Assembly: GCF_023502205.1 (NCBI RefSeq)
Contig: NZ_JAMFLG010000011.1
Coordinates: 62,001 to 126,000 of the forward strand
Length of the DNA: 64,000 nucleotides
Direction of reading: 5' to 3'
Source: Aquiflexum sp. TKW24L
Lineage (GTDB): Bacteria; Bacteroidota; Bacteroidia; Cytophagales; Cyclobacteriaceae
Position numbers and translations under genes: made by a program. Below, one piece after another: positions 43,498 through 52,123 of this stretch; the first letter of the stretch is position 1; every line of letters starts with the position of its first letter. The notes under the pieces were generated by a model. That model saw only the letters and a list, made by a program, of their open reading frames with translations. It did not search any database and was not told the origin of the DNA.

Positions 43498-44901
43498 ATG
43501 AGAAATGATTTTAGTGATTTGACTCCAAAGCAGATTGTAGCGGAGCTTGACAAATACATCATCGGACAGCATGATGCCAAACGAAATGTGGCGATTGCTC
43601 TCCGCAACAGGATCAGGAGAATGAATGTCAAAGGAGATATCCAAAAAGATATTGTCCCAAATAATATACTTCTAATTGGCTCCACGGGGGTTGGAAAGAC
43701 AGAAATAGCAAGAAGGCTTGCCAAAATTGCCAATGCTCCATTTACCAAAGTTGAGGCTTCCAAGTTTACAGAGGTAGGATATGTGGGAAGAGATGTGGAA
43801 AGTATGGTCCGTGACCTCGTAGAACAGTCTGTTCATTTGGTCAGAGAAAAGAAAAATGAGGAAGTCAAAGGCAAGGCTGCCGATGCGGTAGATGAAGCCA
43901 TCTTGGACATCCTGATTCCACCGGTGAAAACAGCGGGATTTGCCCGCCCAGCAGTTTCAGGTTCGATAGATTTTAACCCCGAACAGGCGCCGGATGATGA
44001 GCTGAATGAAAGAACCCGTGACAGATTCAGAGAGAAACTGAAAAATGGGGAGTTGGAAGACCGTAAGGTGGAGATCAATGTCAAGCAAAGCCCTCCCGTC
44101 GGAATTGGAATGATCGGAAACGGCATGATGGATGATGCCAGTATGGCGGGGATTCAGGATATGATCAGCGGCATGATGCCGAAAAAAACCAAAAAAAGAA
44201 AGGTTACCATTGGCGAAGCACGAAAAATTCTGATGGAAGAGGAAACCTCCAAGTTGGTGGATTTTGATGAAGTTAAGGAGGAAGCCCTACGATTGGCTGA
44301 AAATAATGGAATTATTTTCATAGATGAAATCGATAAAATAGCCTCAAAAAGTGGCAAAGGTGGTTCGGGTCCTGATGTGAGTAGAGAAGGTGTGCAGCGG
44401 GATTTGCTTCCCATCGTGGAAGGAAGTGCTGTAACTACCAAATATGGTGTTGTTAATACCGACCACGTTTTGTTCATCGCAGCAGGAGCTTTCCATGTGG
44501 CAAAACCATCGGACTTGATTCCGGAATTGCAGGGAAGATTTCCAATCAGAGTAGAATTGAACAGCCTTACAGAGGATGATTTCTATAGGATATTGAAAGA
44601 ACCCAAAAATGCGCTGACTAAGCAATACCAGGCATTGTTCGAGACAGAAGAGGTATACATAGACTTCAATGACGATGCTATACGGGAGATCGCCAAATTG
44701 GCTTTTCAGATCAATGAAGAGGTTGAAAATATTGGTGCAAGAAGACTTCATACTGTCATGAGTCATTTACTCAATGATTATCTTTTCGAAGTTCCAGATA
44801 CTATTGAGGCTAATTCCAAAATTATGATTACCCAAGAAATGGTGCAGGATAGATTGACCTCTTTGGTAAAAAACAGGGACCTTTCTCAATATATTTTATA
44901 A
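43498..44901 (+). CDS. hslU: HslU, ATPase subunit of the HslUV protease
   Basis: 467 residues from the ATG at 43498 (MRNDFSDLTPKQIVAELDKY), matching where family members start; ATG 43432 and TTG 43384 would add residues that look non-coding. Walker A is GSTGVGKT (61-68), Walker B IIFIDEIDK (D276, E277), the GYVG pore loop is in TEVGYVGRDVES, and the family-specific I domain lies between about residues 110 and 240. The C terminus DLSQYIL matches the tail that inserts into and activates HslV. No hslV lies next to it here, unlike the hslVU operons of many bacteria, so the peptidase is presumably encoded elsewhere. TTAACGTTAA, a perfect palindrome, sits 4 bases before the ATG. A strong terminator follows. 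Confidence 0.95.
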   Translation: MRNDFSDLTPKQIVAELDKYIIGQHDAKRNVAIALRNRIRRMNVKGDIQKDIVPNNILLIGSTGVGKTEIARRLAKIANAPFTKVEASKFTEVGYVGRDVESMVRDLVEQSVHLVREKKNEEVKGKAADAVDEAILDILIPPVKTAGFARPAVSGSIDFNPEQAPDDELNERTRDRFREKLKNGELEDRKVEINVKQSPPVGIGMIGNGMMDDASMAGIQDMISGMMPKKTKKRKVTIGEARKILMEEETSKLVDFDEVKEEALRLAENNGIIFIDEIDKIASKSGKGGSGPDVSREGVQRDLLPIVEGSAVTTKYGVVNTDHVLFIAAGAFHVAKPSDLIPELQGRFPIRVELNSLTEDDFYRILKEPKNALTKQYQALFETEEVYIDFNDDAIREIAKLAFQINEEVENIGARRLHTVMSHLLNDYLFEVPDTIEANSKIMITQEMVQDRLTSLVKNRDLSQYIL

Positions 44902-44925
44902 AAGAATTTAGAAATTCTTGTTTTT

Positions 44926-44970
44926 ACTCCAGATTTTAAAGCATGATCAAGCTTTGAAATCTGGAGTTTT
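44926..44970 (+). terminator. Terminator of hslU
   Basis: ACTCCAGATTT and AAATCTGGAGT pair perfectly, extended inward by AAAGC/GCTTT, followed by TTTTGTT. Confidence 0.85.
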
Positions 44971-45007
44971 GTTAAGTACCCAATTTCAAAAAATTAATAT
45001 TTGAGCC

Positions 45008-45745
45008 ATGTCACAAGGATCACTTTTTATAATCACGGGTACAAGCAAGGGAATTGGCAGAGCTTTGCTCACCCAGTTACTTTTAGAAAGTACAAGTAGG
45101 GTTATTGGAGTTTCAAGAACCAATACAGAAGTTACCCATCCTAATTACCAACATATTTCATGTGATTTGACTGATTTTGAGGGGATGGAAAATTGCTTGG
45201 AAAAGATTTTTCCTGATGGGGAATTTGAAAGCATTGTTTTGATCAACAATGCAGGTTGGATAGGTGAAATCGCTCATATGGGAAATTTGTCTAACCAAAG
45301 CATCCGTCAAATATTTGAAGTCAATACAATTGCACCTGCTATTATGATGAATGCTTTTGTCAAAAAACACACACAGATGAAGGGTGCGAAAAGAATTGTA
45401 GTGAATGTAAGTTCGGGTGCGGCTTCCAAATCTCTTGACGGTTGGTCAGGTTATTCTGCTTCTAAGTCTGCCTTGAATATGCTGACCCAGACGGCACAGA
45501 CTGAAGCTGATTTAAATCAAAACGGAATCAGATTTTTTGCAGTTGCTCCGGGTGTAGTTGATACGGAAATGCAGCTTGAAATAAGAAATGCATCCTCTAC
45601 TGATTTTTCTTCATTACCAAAATTCATAGGGTTAAAAGAGAATAATCAGCTAAGTAGTCCTGAATATGCGGCGGATAAAATATTGTATTTAATTAAAAAT
45701 GCAGAAAAGTTTGAAGGAGTGATTCAAGATGTGAGGGATTTCTAA
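45008..45745 (+). CDS. Short-chain dehydrogenase/reductase (sepiapterin reductase-like)
   Basis: 245 residues, a classical SDR: cofactor motif TGTSKGIG (10-17), INNAGWIG, catalytic Ser in VNVSSGAA and Y-x-x-x-K in YSASKSA. The R-V-x-G-V-S-R-T after the second strand favours NADPH. The closest pattern is the sepiapterin reductase/benzil reductase group (start and VDTEMQ after VAPG). Substrate not known. It stands alone on the plus strand with the sixA-type gene converging 31 bases beyond its stop. The 3' end shows no terminator hairpin. Confidence 0.9.
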   Translation: MSQGSLFIITGTSKGIGRALLTQLLLESTSRVIGVSRTNTEVTHPNYQHISCDLTDFEGMENCLEKIFPDGEFESIVLINNAGWIGEIAHMGNLSNQSIRQIFEVNTIAPAIMMNAFVKKHTQMKGAKRIVVNVSSGAASKSLDGWSGYSASKSALNMLTQTAQTEADLNQNGIRFFAVAPGVVDTEMQLEIRNASSTDFSSLPKFIGLKENNQLSSPEYAADKILYLIKNAEKFEGVIQDVRDF

Positions 45746-45776
45746 AGATACTTCTTGCAATATTTAGAGCGATAAT

Positions 45777-46265
45777 TTAATCCTTCTTCGGATAATCAAA
45801 TAACCAGATTTTCGCATTTTTTGCACTTATTTCCTCCCAACTTTTGACGTCGAATTTGAATCCAAATTGGCCTGATGTTGGAAGATTATCTATTTCACCT
45901 CCAAGTTTCCAGATAAGGTCATTCAATCCTGGATTGTGGCCAAACAAAAATAAAGTTTTGATACTTTCATCAGTTTTTTTTATTTCAGATAGGATTTGTG
46001 ATACCGATCCGTGGTACAGTTCCTTGGTAAATTCAATCTTTTTAGGTGAAAAATCAATCTCCTTAGCCATGATGATCGCGGTGGCTTTTGCCCGCTCTGC
46101 ATCAGAAGAGAGGATGGCATCAGGGAAGATATTTTCTTTTTTCAATCTCTTTGCCATTTTTGGCGCATCTTTTAAACCTCTCTCAGCAAGTGGTCTGTCA
46201 TGGTCGTTTAAGAAAGGATCATCCCAAGAAGATTTGGCATGCCTGATAATAACAAGCTTTTTCAT
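45777..46265 (-). CDS. sixA: SixA-type histidine phosphatase
   Basis: 162 residues of the histidine phosphatase superfamily: the nucleophile motif is RHAKSSW (R8, H9), the second catalytic His is in LFLFGHNPGLND, and the acid region is ELYHGSVSQ. Length and the absence of other domains fit SixA, a protein phosphohistidine phosphatase that in E. coli acts on phosphotransfer proteins such as ArcB or PTS NPr. Bacteroidota homologues are annotated this way without proof of target. Cytosolic. It is divergent from the cold shock gene and convergent with the SDR. Confidence 0.88.
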   Translation of the reverse strand: MKKLVIIRHAKSSWDDPFLNDHDRPLAERGLKDAPKMAKRLKKENIFPDAILSSDAERAKATAIIMAKEIDFSPKKIEFTKELYHGSVSQILSEIKKTDESIKTLFLFGHNPGLNDLIWKLGGEIDNLPTSGQFGFKFDVKSWEEISAKNAKIWLFDYPKKD

Positions 46266-46354
46266 AAGGGCAATTTAGCAAAATAAATTTTTGTTTTGTC
46301 AACTAGTATATTTACATTTAAAGGACATTTATCCACAAAATCTTAAAATTTATC

Positions 46355-46546
46355 ATGCTTACCGGAACAGTAAAATTCTACAACGATGCAAAAGGATTCG
46401 GTTTTATCGTTGATGACGAGTCTCAGAATGACGTTTTTGTCCATGCCACAGGATTGGTAGACAAAGTAGCCCAAAATGACAAAGTAACCTATGATGTTAA
46501 GGACGGTAAAAAAGGCCTTAATGCTATTAATGTAAAAAAGTTATAG
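46355..46546 (+). CDS. Cold shock protein (CspA family)
   Basis: 63 residues, a single cold-shock domain with both RNA-binding motifs (KGFGFI at about 13-18 and VFVHAT at about 28-33) in the sequence GTVKFYNDAKGFGFI. It binds single-stranded RNA/DNA as a chaperone of transcripts. Single gene, with an intergenic leader of about 40 bases after a TATATTTA box (46307-46314) and a perfect bidirectional terminator 25 bases after the stop. Confidence 0.96.
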   Translation: MLTGTVKFYNDAKGFGFIVDDESQNDVFVHATGLVDKVAQNDKVTYDVKDGKKGLNAINVKKL

Positions 46547-46570
46547 TAGTTGTTTTGCTTGATGTTTAAA

Positions 46571-46604
46571 AAAAGGTCTGAAACTTCTGTTTCAGACCTT
46601 TTTT
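46571..46604. terminator. Bidirectional terminator between the cold shock gene and cdaA
   Basis: Perfect 14-bp stem AAAAGGTCTGAAAC / GTTTCAGACCTTTT around TTCT; the right arm runs directly into the cdaA stop codon. Confidence 0.9.
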
Positions 46605-47472
46605 ATGCACTTGTGGGAGTTATTTTTTTGAGTTTTGTCCTTTCATAGACTGATATTGATTCAAATTTTTCATCAATATCCACACCGGACAAATAATCAT
46701 TGATCAATTCCCGTAATTCCTGAAAGGAAAGGTTATGAAGGATTTTTCCATTTTTAGCCAAGGAAACCTGACCTGTTTCTTCCGATATAATCAAAACAAG
46801 TGTGTCTGTTGCTTCTGACATTCCTATTCCTGCACGGTGTCTGAGCCCAAATTGTGCCGGAACTTCACGCTCTGTCACAGGAAGAATGCACCTTGCCGCT
46901 TTCACCTTACCATTGTATATGATCACTGCGCCATCATGAAGGGGGCTGTATTTATTAAAAATAGAAATCAGCAACCTTTTAGATATCTGAGCATCGAGAA
47001 TATCTCCGCTTTCTGCATAGAATTTCAGTTCAGTATTACTTGATAAGACCATCAAAGCACCGGTATTTGTACCTGAAAGACTTTTGGACGCTTCGATGAT
47101 TGGATTTATATTAAAAGCATTGCTTTCCCTTTTTTTCCAAAAGAGCAATTCCTGAAAGAAATTTTCATTGGAAAGAAAAGAAGAACGCCCAATTATAAGA
47201 AGGAATTTACGGATCTCAGGAGCGAAGATAATGATCGCTGCAATTACACCGACACCCATAAATTGGCCAAGGATAATGGAAAGAAGTTCCATTCTCAAAG
47301 CACTTACCATCAGGTAAATCAGATAAATAGATAAAAACCCAAGAAAAATTTTTATAGCGACACTGCCTCTCAATAGTTTGTAAACCTGATAAATAAGGAT
47401 ACTTACCAAAGTGATATCGATGATATTTACGATGGAGATTTCTAAAAATCCTATTTTGAAAAGTAATGTCAA
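46603..47472 (-). CDS. cdaA: Diadenylate cyclase CdaA
   Basis: 289 residues: three N-terminal membrane segments (about 15-100) and a DAC domain with the catalytic motifs DGA (180-182, in SPLHDGAVIIYNG) and RHR (211-213, in GLRHRAGIG). It joins two ATP into cyclic di-AMP at the cytoplasmic membrane, a messenger of potassium and wall homeostasis. In this window it overlaps folP by 4 bases (the cdaA start lies inside the folP end), so folP and cdaA share one message. Typical glmM or ybbR partners of cdaA are not adjacent. Confidence 0.95.
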   Translation of the reverse strand: MTLLFKIGFLEISIVNIIDITLVSILIYQVYKLLRGSVAIKIFLGFLSIYLIYLMVSALRMELLSIILGQFMGVGVIAAIIIFAPEIRKFLLIIGRSSFLSNENFFQELLFWKKRESNAFNINPIIEASKSLSGTNTGALMVLSSNTELKFYAESGDILDAQISKRLLISIFNKYSPLHDGAVIIYNGKVKAARCILPVTEREVPAQFGLRHRAGIGMSEATDTLVLIISEETGQVSLAKNGKILHNLSFQELRELINDYLSGVDIDEKFESISVYERTKLKKITPTSA

Positions 47473-48353
47473 GGGTAGATTTCTTTATATAGTTTTACAG
47501 TTTCTTTTGCCTCTTTCACGTCATGAACTCTCAAAATGTTTGCTCCCTTAATTAACGTGGCCATATGGAGTGCTGTTGTTCCGTTAAGTGCTTCATCGGC
47601 GGTAATACCCAATTTTTTGTAAATCATTGATTTCCTGGAGATTCCCACTAAGATCGGAGCTTGAATTGTTTTAAAATAAGCCAAATTTTTGAGAATCCAA
47701 TAGTTTTGCTCCAAAGTTTTAGAAAATCCAAATCCAGGATCAATCAATACATCTTTAATGCCAGCTTTCATGCATAGGTTCAGTTTTTTAGAAAAATAAT
47801 GCATAATTTCTGTTAAAATATTATGGTAATCAGAATTTTGTTGCATCGTCTTTGGAGTACCATTCATGTGCATAGCGATATAGGGAACGTTTAGCTTTCC
47901 GACTTTTTCTATCATCAATGGATCAAGTTCACCGGCGGAAATATCGTTGACAAAATCAGCTCCTGCGGCAACTCCCTCTTCTGCCACTGTGGATCTGAAA
48001 GTATCAATGGAAATCAGGATGTCAGGAAATTCATTTTTGATTTTTTCAATCGTTAAAATGGTCCTGTTTAATTCTTCCTCCAATGAAACATCTTCTGCCA
48101 TGGGTCTACTGGAATAGCCTCCTATATCTAAAATGTCCACCCCATCGAGAATCATTTTTTCCGCAACCTTCAAAAACCCTTCTCTGGAATTAAGAACCCT
48201 GCTTTTTTCAAAAAAAGAATCGGGAGTAAGGTTCAAGATTCCCATAATCCAAGGTCTATCCAAAACCATCAGCTTTCCTTTAGAGCAGAATGTTATTTTT
48301 GTAGGAAATAATATATCTTCGGAGGCGGAAGTTGGTTGAAGATCAGAAATCAT
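47469..48353 (-). CDS. folP: Dihydropteroate synthase
   Basis: 294 residues, a TIM-barrel enzyme: the first signature is IMGILNLTPDSFFEKSRV, the second is LDIGGYSSRP, and the C-terminal KxxR-like block is VGISRKSMI. It condenses 4-aminobenzoate with hydroxymethyl-dihydropterin pyrophosphate in folate synthesis and is the sulfonamide target. An N-terminal stretch of about 33 residues precedes the barrel (start at 48353; an internal start at IMGIL is too late). It is co-transcribed with cdaA and its start lies only 16 bases from that of the divergent DUF1599 gene, so the two promoters must overlap the coding starts. Confidence 0.95.
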   Translation of the reverse strand: MISDLQPTSASEDILFPTKITFCSKGKLMVLDRPWIMGILNLTPDSFFEKSRVLNSREGFLKVAEKMILDGVDILDIGGYSSRPMAEDVSLEEELNRTILTIEKIKNEFPDILISIDTFRSTVAEEGVAAGADFVNDISAGELDPLMIEKVGKLNVPYIAMHMNGTPKTMQQNSDYHNILTEIMHYFSKKLNLCMKAGIKDVLIDPGFGFSKTLEQNYWILKNLAYFKTIQAPILVGISRKSMIYKKLGITADEALNGTTALHMATLIKGANILRVHDVKEAKETVKLYKEIYP

Positions 48354-48369
48354 TAAAATTGGAAATACA

Positions 48370-48915
48370 TTGAAAACGCAAACTGTCAGCGAATATAATC
48401 AAGTTATCGCCCATTGTAAAGAACTCTTTAAGAAGAAAACCCAGGATTATGGAACAGCATGGCGAATCCTTAGACTTCCTTCTATCACCGATCAGATTTT
48501 TATAAAAGCTCAACGGATCAGATCTATTCAAGAAAATGGTAATCAAAAAATCAATGACCCTATTGTTGATGAGTTTGTGGGCATTATCAATTACTGCCTT
48601 ATCGCTTTGATTCAGATTTCGTACAAAACCGATTCTAGATTGGAAATTCCTTATGCCGAGTTTGAGCCATTATATGATAAATGGGTAGAGGATACAAGAA
48701 GCTTGTTGGAAAACAAAAACCATGATTATGGGGAGGCTTGGAGAGATATGCGGGTATCTTCCATGACAGATATCATCTTGATGAAACTTTACCGAGTGAA
48801 GCAAATCGAAGACAATCAAGGGATGACTTTAGTTTCTGAAGGAATTGAGGCCAATTATCAGGATATGATCAATTATGCTGTTTTCTGTTTAATAAAATTG
48901 AATTATCATGCTTAA
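48370..48915 (+). CDS. DUF1599 protein with two tandem repeat units
   Basis: 181 residues starting at a TTG (48370), no nearby ATG in frame. It consists of two copies of one unit: KKKTQDYGTAWRILRLPSIT at about 20 and ENKNHDYGEAWRDMRVSSMT at about 115, each followed by a helix ending in NYCLIALIQ / NYAVFCLIK. The invariant residues are D-Y-G-x-A-W-R-x-x-R-x-x-S-x-T-D. This is DUF1599, found across Bacteroidota and of unknown activity; the conserved Asp, Arg and Trp suggest a nucleotide- or metal-binding pocket (inference). Co-linear with BT_3928-type DoxX and aroK (overlaps of 8 and 4 bases), so it belongs to that operon. Confidence 0.88.
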   Translation: MKTQTVSEYNQVIAHCKELFKKKTQDYGTAWRILRLPSITDQIFIKAQRIRSIQENGNQKINDPIVDEFVGIINYCLIALIQISYKTDSRLEIPYAEFEPLYDKWVEDTRSLLENKNHDYGEAWRDMRVSSMTDIILMKLYRVKQIEDNQGMTLVSEGIEANYQDMINYAVFCLIKLNYHA

Positions 48916-50008
48916 GCAAAGCGCTATATATATCATCAGGTTTTTGGTAGGAGGCCTGTTTATTTTTTCTGGTCTGATCAAGGTAAACGACCCTGTCGGT
49001 ACTGCTATCAAATTGGAAGAATATTTTGATGTATTTTCTAATGACATCGCTTCTTTTTTTTATTTATTCAAAGATTATGCATTACCGATTGGCGTGTTTT
49101 TGGTTGTGTCAGAAGTTGTATTGGGAGTAATGTTGATTTTGGGAGTAAGGCTAAGGTTTACTGTTTGGGCATTGGGCGTCATGACTTTGTTTTTCACTTT
49201 CTTGACCTTTTATTCGGCATATTTCAATAAAGTCACCGATTGCGGTTGCTTTGGTGATGCAATCAAATTAACTCCTTGGGAGTCATTTACCAAAGATGTG
49301 ATCTTGTTGGTTTTGATAGGAGTTCTTTTTCTTTTCAGAAGAGACCTTTCCAATGACGGCCCTTCATGGGCCAAGTGGACAGTACGTGGCAGCTTGGTCC
49401 TTTCAGTATTATTGGCGATAACGGCCATCCGGAACCTGCCATTTATAGATTTTAGAGCCTACAAAGAGGGCGTTGATATACCTTCAGCAATGCAGCCATC
49501 TGCACCCTTGCAGTATAATTACATCATGAAAAAGGATGGTCAGGAAGTGGTATTGGATCAATACCCAACAGACGAATCTTACGAATTTGTAGATATGGTT
49601 TTGGTCAATGAAGATGCGCTCCCCAAAATATCAGATTTTGCAGTATGGAATGACGAAGGTGATTTTACAGAAGGTATTTTGACCGGAAATAAGGCAGTGA
49701 TCTTTGTGACGTTTATGGGAAAAATGAACATCACCCATCTTGAAACAATTGATGCCATGATTGAGGGGCTTCAGGGAAGTGAGATTTCACCCATTCTAGT
49801 TGCAGCTTCCTCAGTGGAGGAAATTGAAGCTTTGATTTCATCACGAAATTGGGGAATAGAAGGCTATCAGGGAGATGCCACAGTCATTAAGACCATCATG
49901 CGTTCCAATCCTGGGATTATGCTTATTAGAGATGGAGTGGTATTGAAGAAATACCATTACAGGAATACCCCGAGTCCTGAGGAAGTTAAATCACTTTTTG
50001 CTGAATGA
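48908..50008 (+). CDS. BT_3928-family DoxX-like membrane protein with thioredoxin-like C-terminal domain
   Basis: 366 residues. The first half has four membrane helices of the DoxX/MauE type (FLVGGLFIFSGLIKVNDPVG; TDCGCFGDAIKLTPW between the third and fourth helix, with C-G-C). The second half (about 190-366) reads like a thioredoxin/AhpC fold (AVIFVTFMGKMNITHLETID, PGIMLIRDGVVLKKYHY) but lacks a C-x-x-C pair, so it is unlikely to be a redox enzyme by itself. In Bacteroidota this gene sits next to triosephosphate isomerase or shikimate kinase genes; its role is unknown. It overlaps the DUF1599 gene by 8 bases and aroK by 4 bases. Confidence 0.9.
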   Translation: MLKQSAIYIIRFLVGGLFIFSGLIKVNDPVGTAIKLEEYFDVFSNDIASFFYLFKDYALPIGVFLVVSEVVLGVMLILGVRLRFTVWALGVMTLFFTFLTFYSAYFNKVTDCGCFGDAIKLTPWESFTKDVILLVLIGVLFLFRRDLSNDGPSWAKWTVRGSLVLSVLLAITAIRNLPFIDFRAYKEGVDIPSAMQPSAPLQYNYIMKKDGQEVVLDQYPTDESYEFVDMVLVNEDALPKISDFAVWNDEGDFTEGILTGNKAVIFVTFMGKMNITHLETIDAMIEGLQGSEISPILVAASSVEEIEALISSRNWGIEGYQGDATVIKTIMRSNPGIMLIRDGVVLKKYHYRNTPSPEEVKSLFAE

Positions 50009-50535
50009 AATCACCATTGAAAATTGCATTGGTTGGAATGCCTGGCTCAGGGAAATCGACTTTCGGTAGGCAAATAGCCAAGGAACTGAATTTTGGATTT
50101 ATTGATTTGGATCATTTGATTGAAAAAGAGACAGGCAGGAAAATCAAAGACATTTTTGGTTCGGAGGGGGAGGGGAAATTCAGAGAATTGGAGACATATT
50201 ATCTAGAAAAAACATTAAATGGAAGAGAAGGAATCGTTTTATCAACCGGAGGTGGTACGCCCTGTTTTAATGATAATATGGAGATGATCAACCAAAAAGG
50301 GGTTTCAGTATACCTTGATGTATCCTTGGAAGAGATCAACAAAAGATTGCTCAAAGACCAAACCGGCAAAAGACCTATGTTTGCAGGATTGGATCAAGGG
50401 GAAATTATTTTGAAATTGAAAAATCTATTTTTACAACGAGAGTCTTTTTACCTAAAGTCAAAAATAATACTCAGTGGAGATGATATTTCCACTGAGCATT
50501 TGATGTCGGAATTGATGGGGTATTTTAGAAATTAA
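50005..50535 (+). CDS. aroK: Shikimate kinase
   Basis: 176 residues, a P-loop kinase with Walker A GMPGSGKST (11-19), shikimate-binding DLDHLIE and FRELE, the STGGGTP motif and the lid R in TGKRPMF. It phosphorylates shikimate at the 3-hydroxyl in aromatic amino acid synthesis. Last gene of the DUF1599-DoxX-aroK operon (ATGA overlap with the DoxX gene). Its 3' end overlaps the convergent FadL-type gene by 11 bases, so no terminator can lie between them. Confidence 0.96.
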   Translation: MKSPLKIALVGMPGSGKSTFGRQIAKELNFGFIDLDHLIEKETGRKIKDIFGSEGEGKFRELETYYLEKTLNGREGIVLSTGGGTPCFNDNMEMINQKGVSVYLDVSLEEINKRLLKDQTGKRPMFAGLDQGEIILKLKNLFLQRESFYLKSKIILSGDDISTEHLMSELMGYFRN

Positions 50536-52045
50536 ACCCAAAAGTCAGGGTTCCTGTGGTGATATTGTTTCGGATTTCGGTAAATGGACCTATATTAAAT
50601 CCCCCGTCTTCCAAAAAGAAGGAATTATAAAGCTGGTTAAAATTGGTTGAAGACAAAGCAAAATCTGCATACATGGATTTTAATCTTACTCCAAAACCAC
50701 CGGTAAATTGTTGTGTTTTACTGTCAAAGCTACTGTTGATAAAAGGATCTCCGTAGAATCCATATCCGCCTCTTACCCTCCAAATATCAAACCTAAATTC
50801 ACCACCGACCCGATAATTCAGGGTTTGCCCGTATAGAGCCCGGATCTGTTGATTATCTGCATTTGCATTAAAGTCCCTTGAATTGATTCTACTTTTACTA
50901 TAATCGAGATAGTCAATATCTGCCGTAATGAATCCACTTTTTCCTATAAAAAATGTAGCGCCCCCGCTCAGTCTTAAAGGCGTGTTCAGGTTGTAACTCC
51001 CTATGGTTATCGGTGTAGATGCCTCTTCTCTTCCAAGTGTGATATTTTCTTCCTCAAAAAAGAAGTTATCAAAATTGTTGACCATCCTAGCTTCATATTC
51101 TTCATTGAAGGTGTACCAAGTCGGAGACTGAAAGTTTATACCAAGGTTCAATTGGTCAACTGGCTTAAATATTACGCCTAAATTAATATTAGCTCCGAAT
51201 CCATTCATTGAGAGTCTCTCATCGATGGTCGAATTTAAAAGTGGCTCATTGAAAAATTCTTCACGATAATTTTTTCTTGAGGTATATGAAACTGAGGATA
51301 AACCTAATCCTGCACCCACAAAAAACTTATTCAGAAAGTTTGCCCCATAAGAGAGAGACGTTTGACTTATTCTTCCTTCTGAAATCACTGTCTCATCCTG
51401 AAATGGGAAACCAAGGACAAATGAATCATATTCTGTTGGGTTATTGATTGGGTTTCCATTTTGATCAACGGTGACCGGATTGATTAAGAAAGTCTGGTAG
51501 GCCAATCCTGTAAGGCCCATGTTTTCAATCTGGGATTCAGGTATCCCATTTGCCTGTTGAAGAAAATAATCTATGATAGAAACATCACCTTCTATATCCG
51601 AGAAGAAGCCAAACTGGCTATTAAAATGATTCATTCTATTAAAACTGATCCCAAACGATCCTCCTTTGAATGCACTTGTATTTAAGGCACCCTGTTTTGG
51701 ATTACTTATTACAAGACTCAAATTAGGAAGTGCGAAATTTCCTGTTCTTTCGGTCTGGATTTGTCCAAGGAAATTAGATTCTGTGTTCCAAGTTCCAAAA
51801 GAAGGAGAAAAGCTAAACTCTGATCTTCTAAAAAAACCCAATCCAGCAGGATTGGTGTGGATATTTGATATGTCTCCACCCAATGACATTTGGGCTCCAC
51901 CAATTCCAATTATTCTGGCAGAGCCTGTGGAGTTAAATTGGCTGAATCTCAAAGCATCTTTATAATACCCGAATTGGGCATATCCTGAAGATGTACCAAA
52001 AAAAATTAAAAAAACTCCCAGAAATAATTTTTTTGTCAATATCAT
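50525..52045 (-). CDS. OMPP1/FadL/TodX-family outer-membrane transport protein
   Basis: 506 residues with signal peptide (MILTKKLFLGVFLIFFGTSS, cleavage after GYA) and a barrel of about 14 strands. The hatch region near the N terminus (SARIIGIGGAQMSLGGDISN, HTNPAGLGFFRRSEFSF) is typical of FadL-like channels for hydrophobic compounds; PTWYTFNEEYE and GFGVRLKSMYADFALSS are family-like too. The last residues GTLTFGFNF end in Phe, the barrel-assembly signal. Substrate not known. The convergent 11-base overlap with aroK is unusual but plausible. Confidence 0.9.
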   Translation of the reverse strand: MILTKKLFLGVFLIFFGTSSGYAQFGYYKDALRFSQFNSTGSARIIGIGGAQMSLGGDISNIHTNPAGLGFFRRSEFSFSPSFGTWNTESNFLGQIQTERTGNFALPNLSLVISNPKQGALNTSAFKGGSFGISFNRMNHFNSQFGFFSDIEGDVSIIDYFLQQANGIPESQIENMGLTGLAYQTFLINPVTVDQNGNPINNPTEYDSFVLGFPFQDETVISEGRISQTSLSYGANFLNKFFVGAGLGLSSVSYTSRKNYREEFFNEPLLNSTIDERLSMNGFGANINLGVIFKPVDQLNLGINFQSPTWYTFNEEYEARMVNNFDNFFFEEENITLGREEASTPITIGSYNLNTPLRLSGGATFFIGKSGFITADIDYLDYSKSRINSRDFNANADNQQIRALYGQTLNYRVGGEFRFDIWRVRGGYGFYGDPFINSSFDSKTQQFTGGFGVRLKSMYADFALSSTNFNQLYNSFFLEDGGFNIGPFTEIRNNITTGTLTFGFNF

Positions 52046-52123
52046 AAAAGCAATGTGGAAATATAATCTTATTAATAACAGGGCAATAAGTCAATCTATC
52101 ATACCTCTATAAAAAAAGGGGGA

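Noticed and set aside
42915-43763. A 282-codon minus-strand frame spanning the lon end and hslU start
   Set aside because: Crosses two confident plus-strand genes and their spacer; no recognisable protein.
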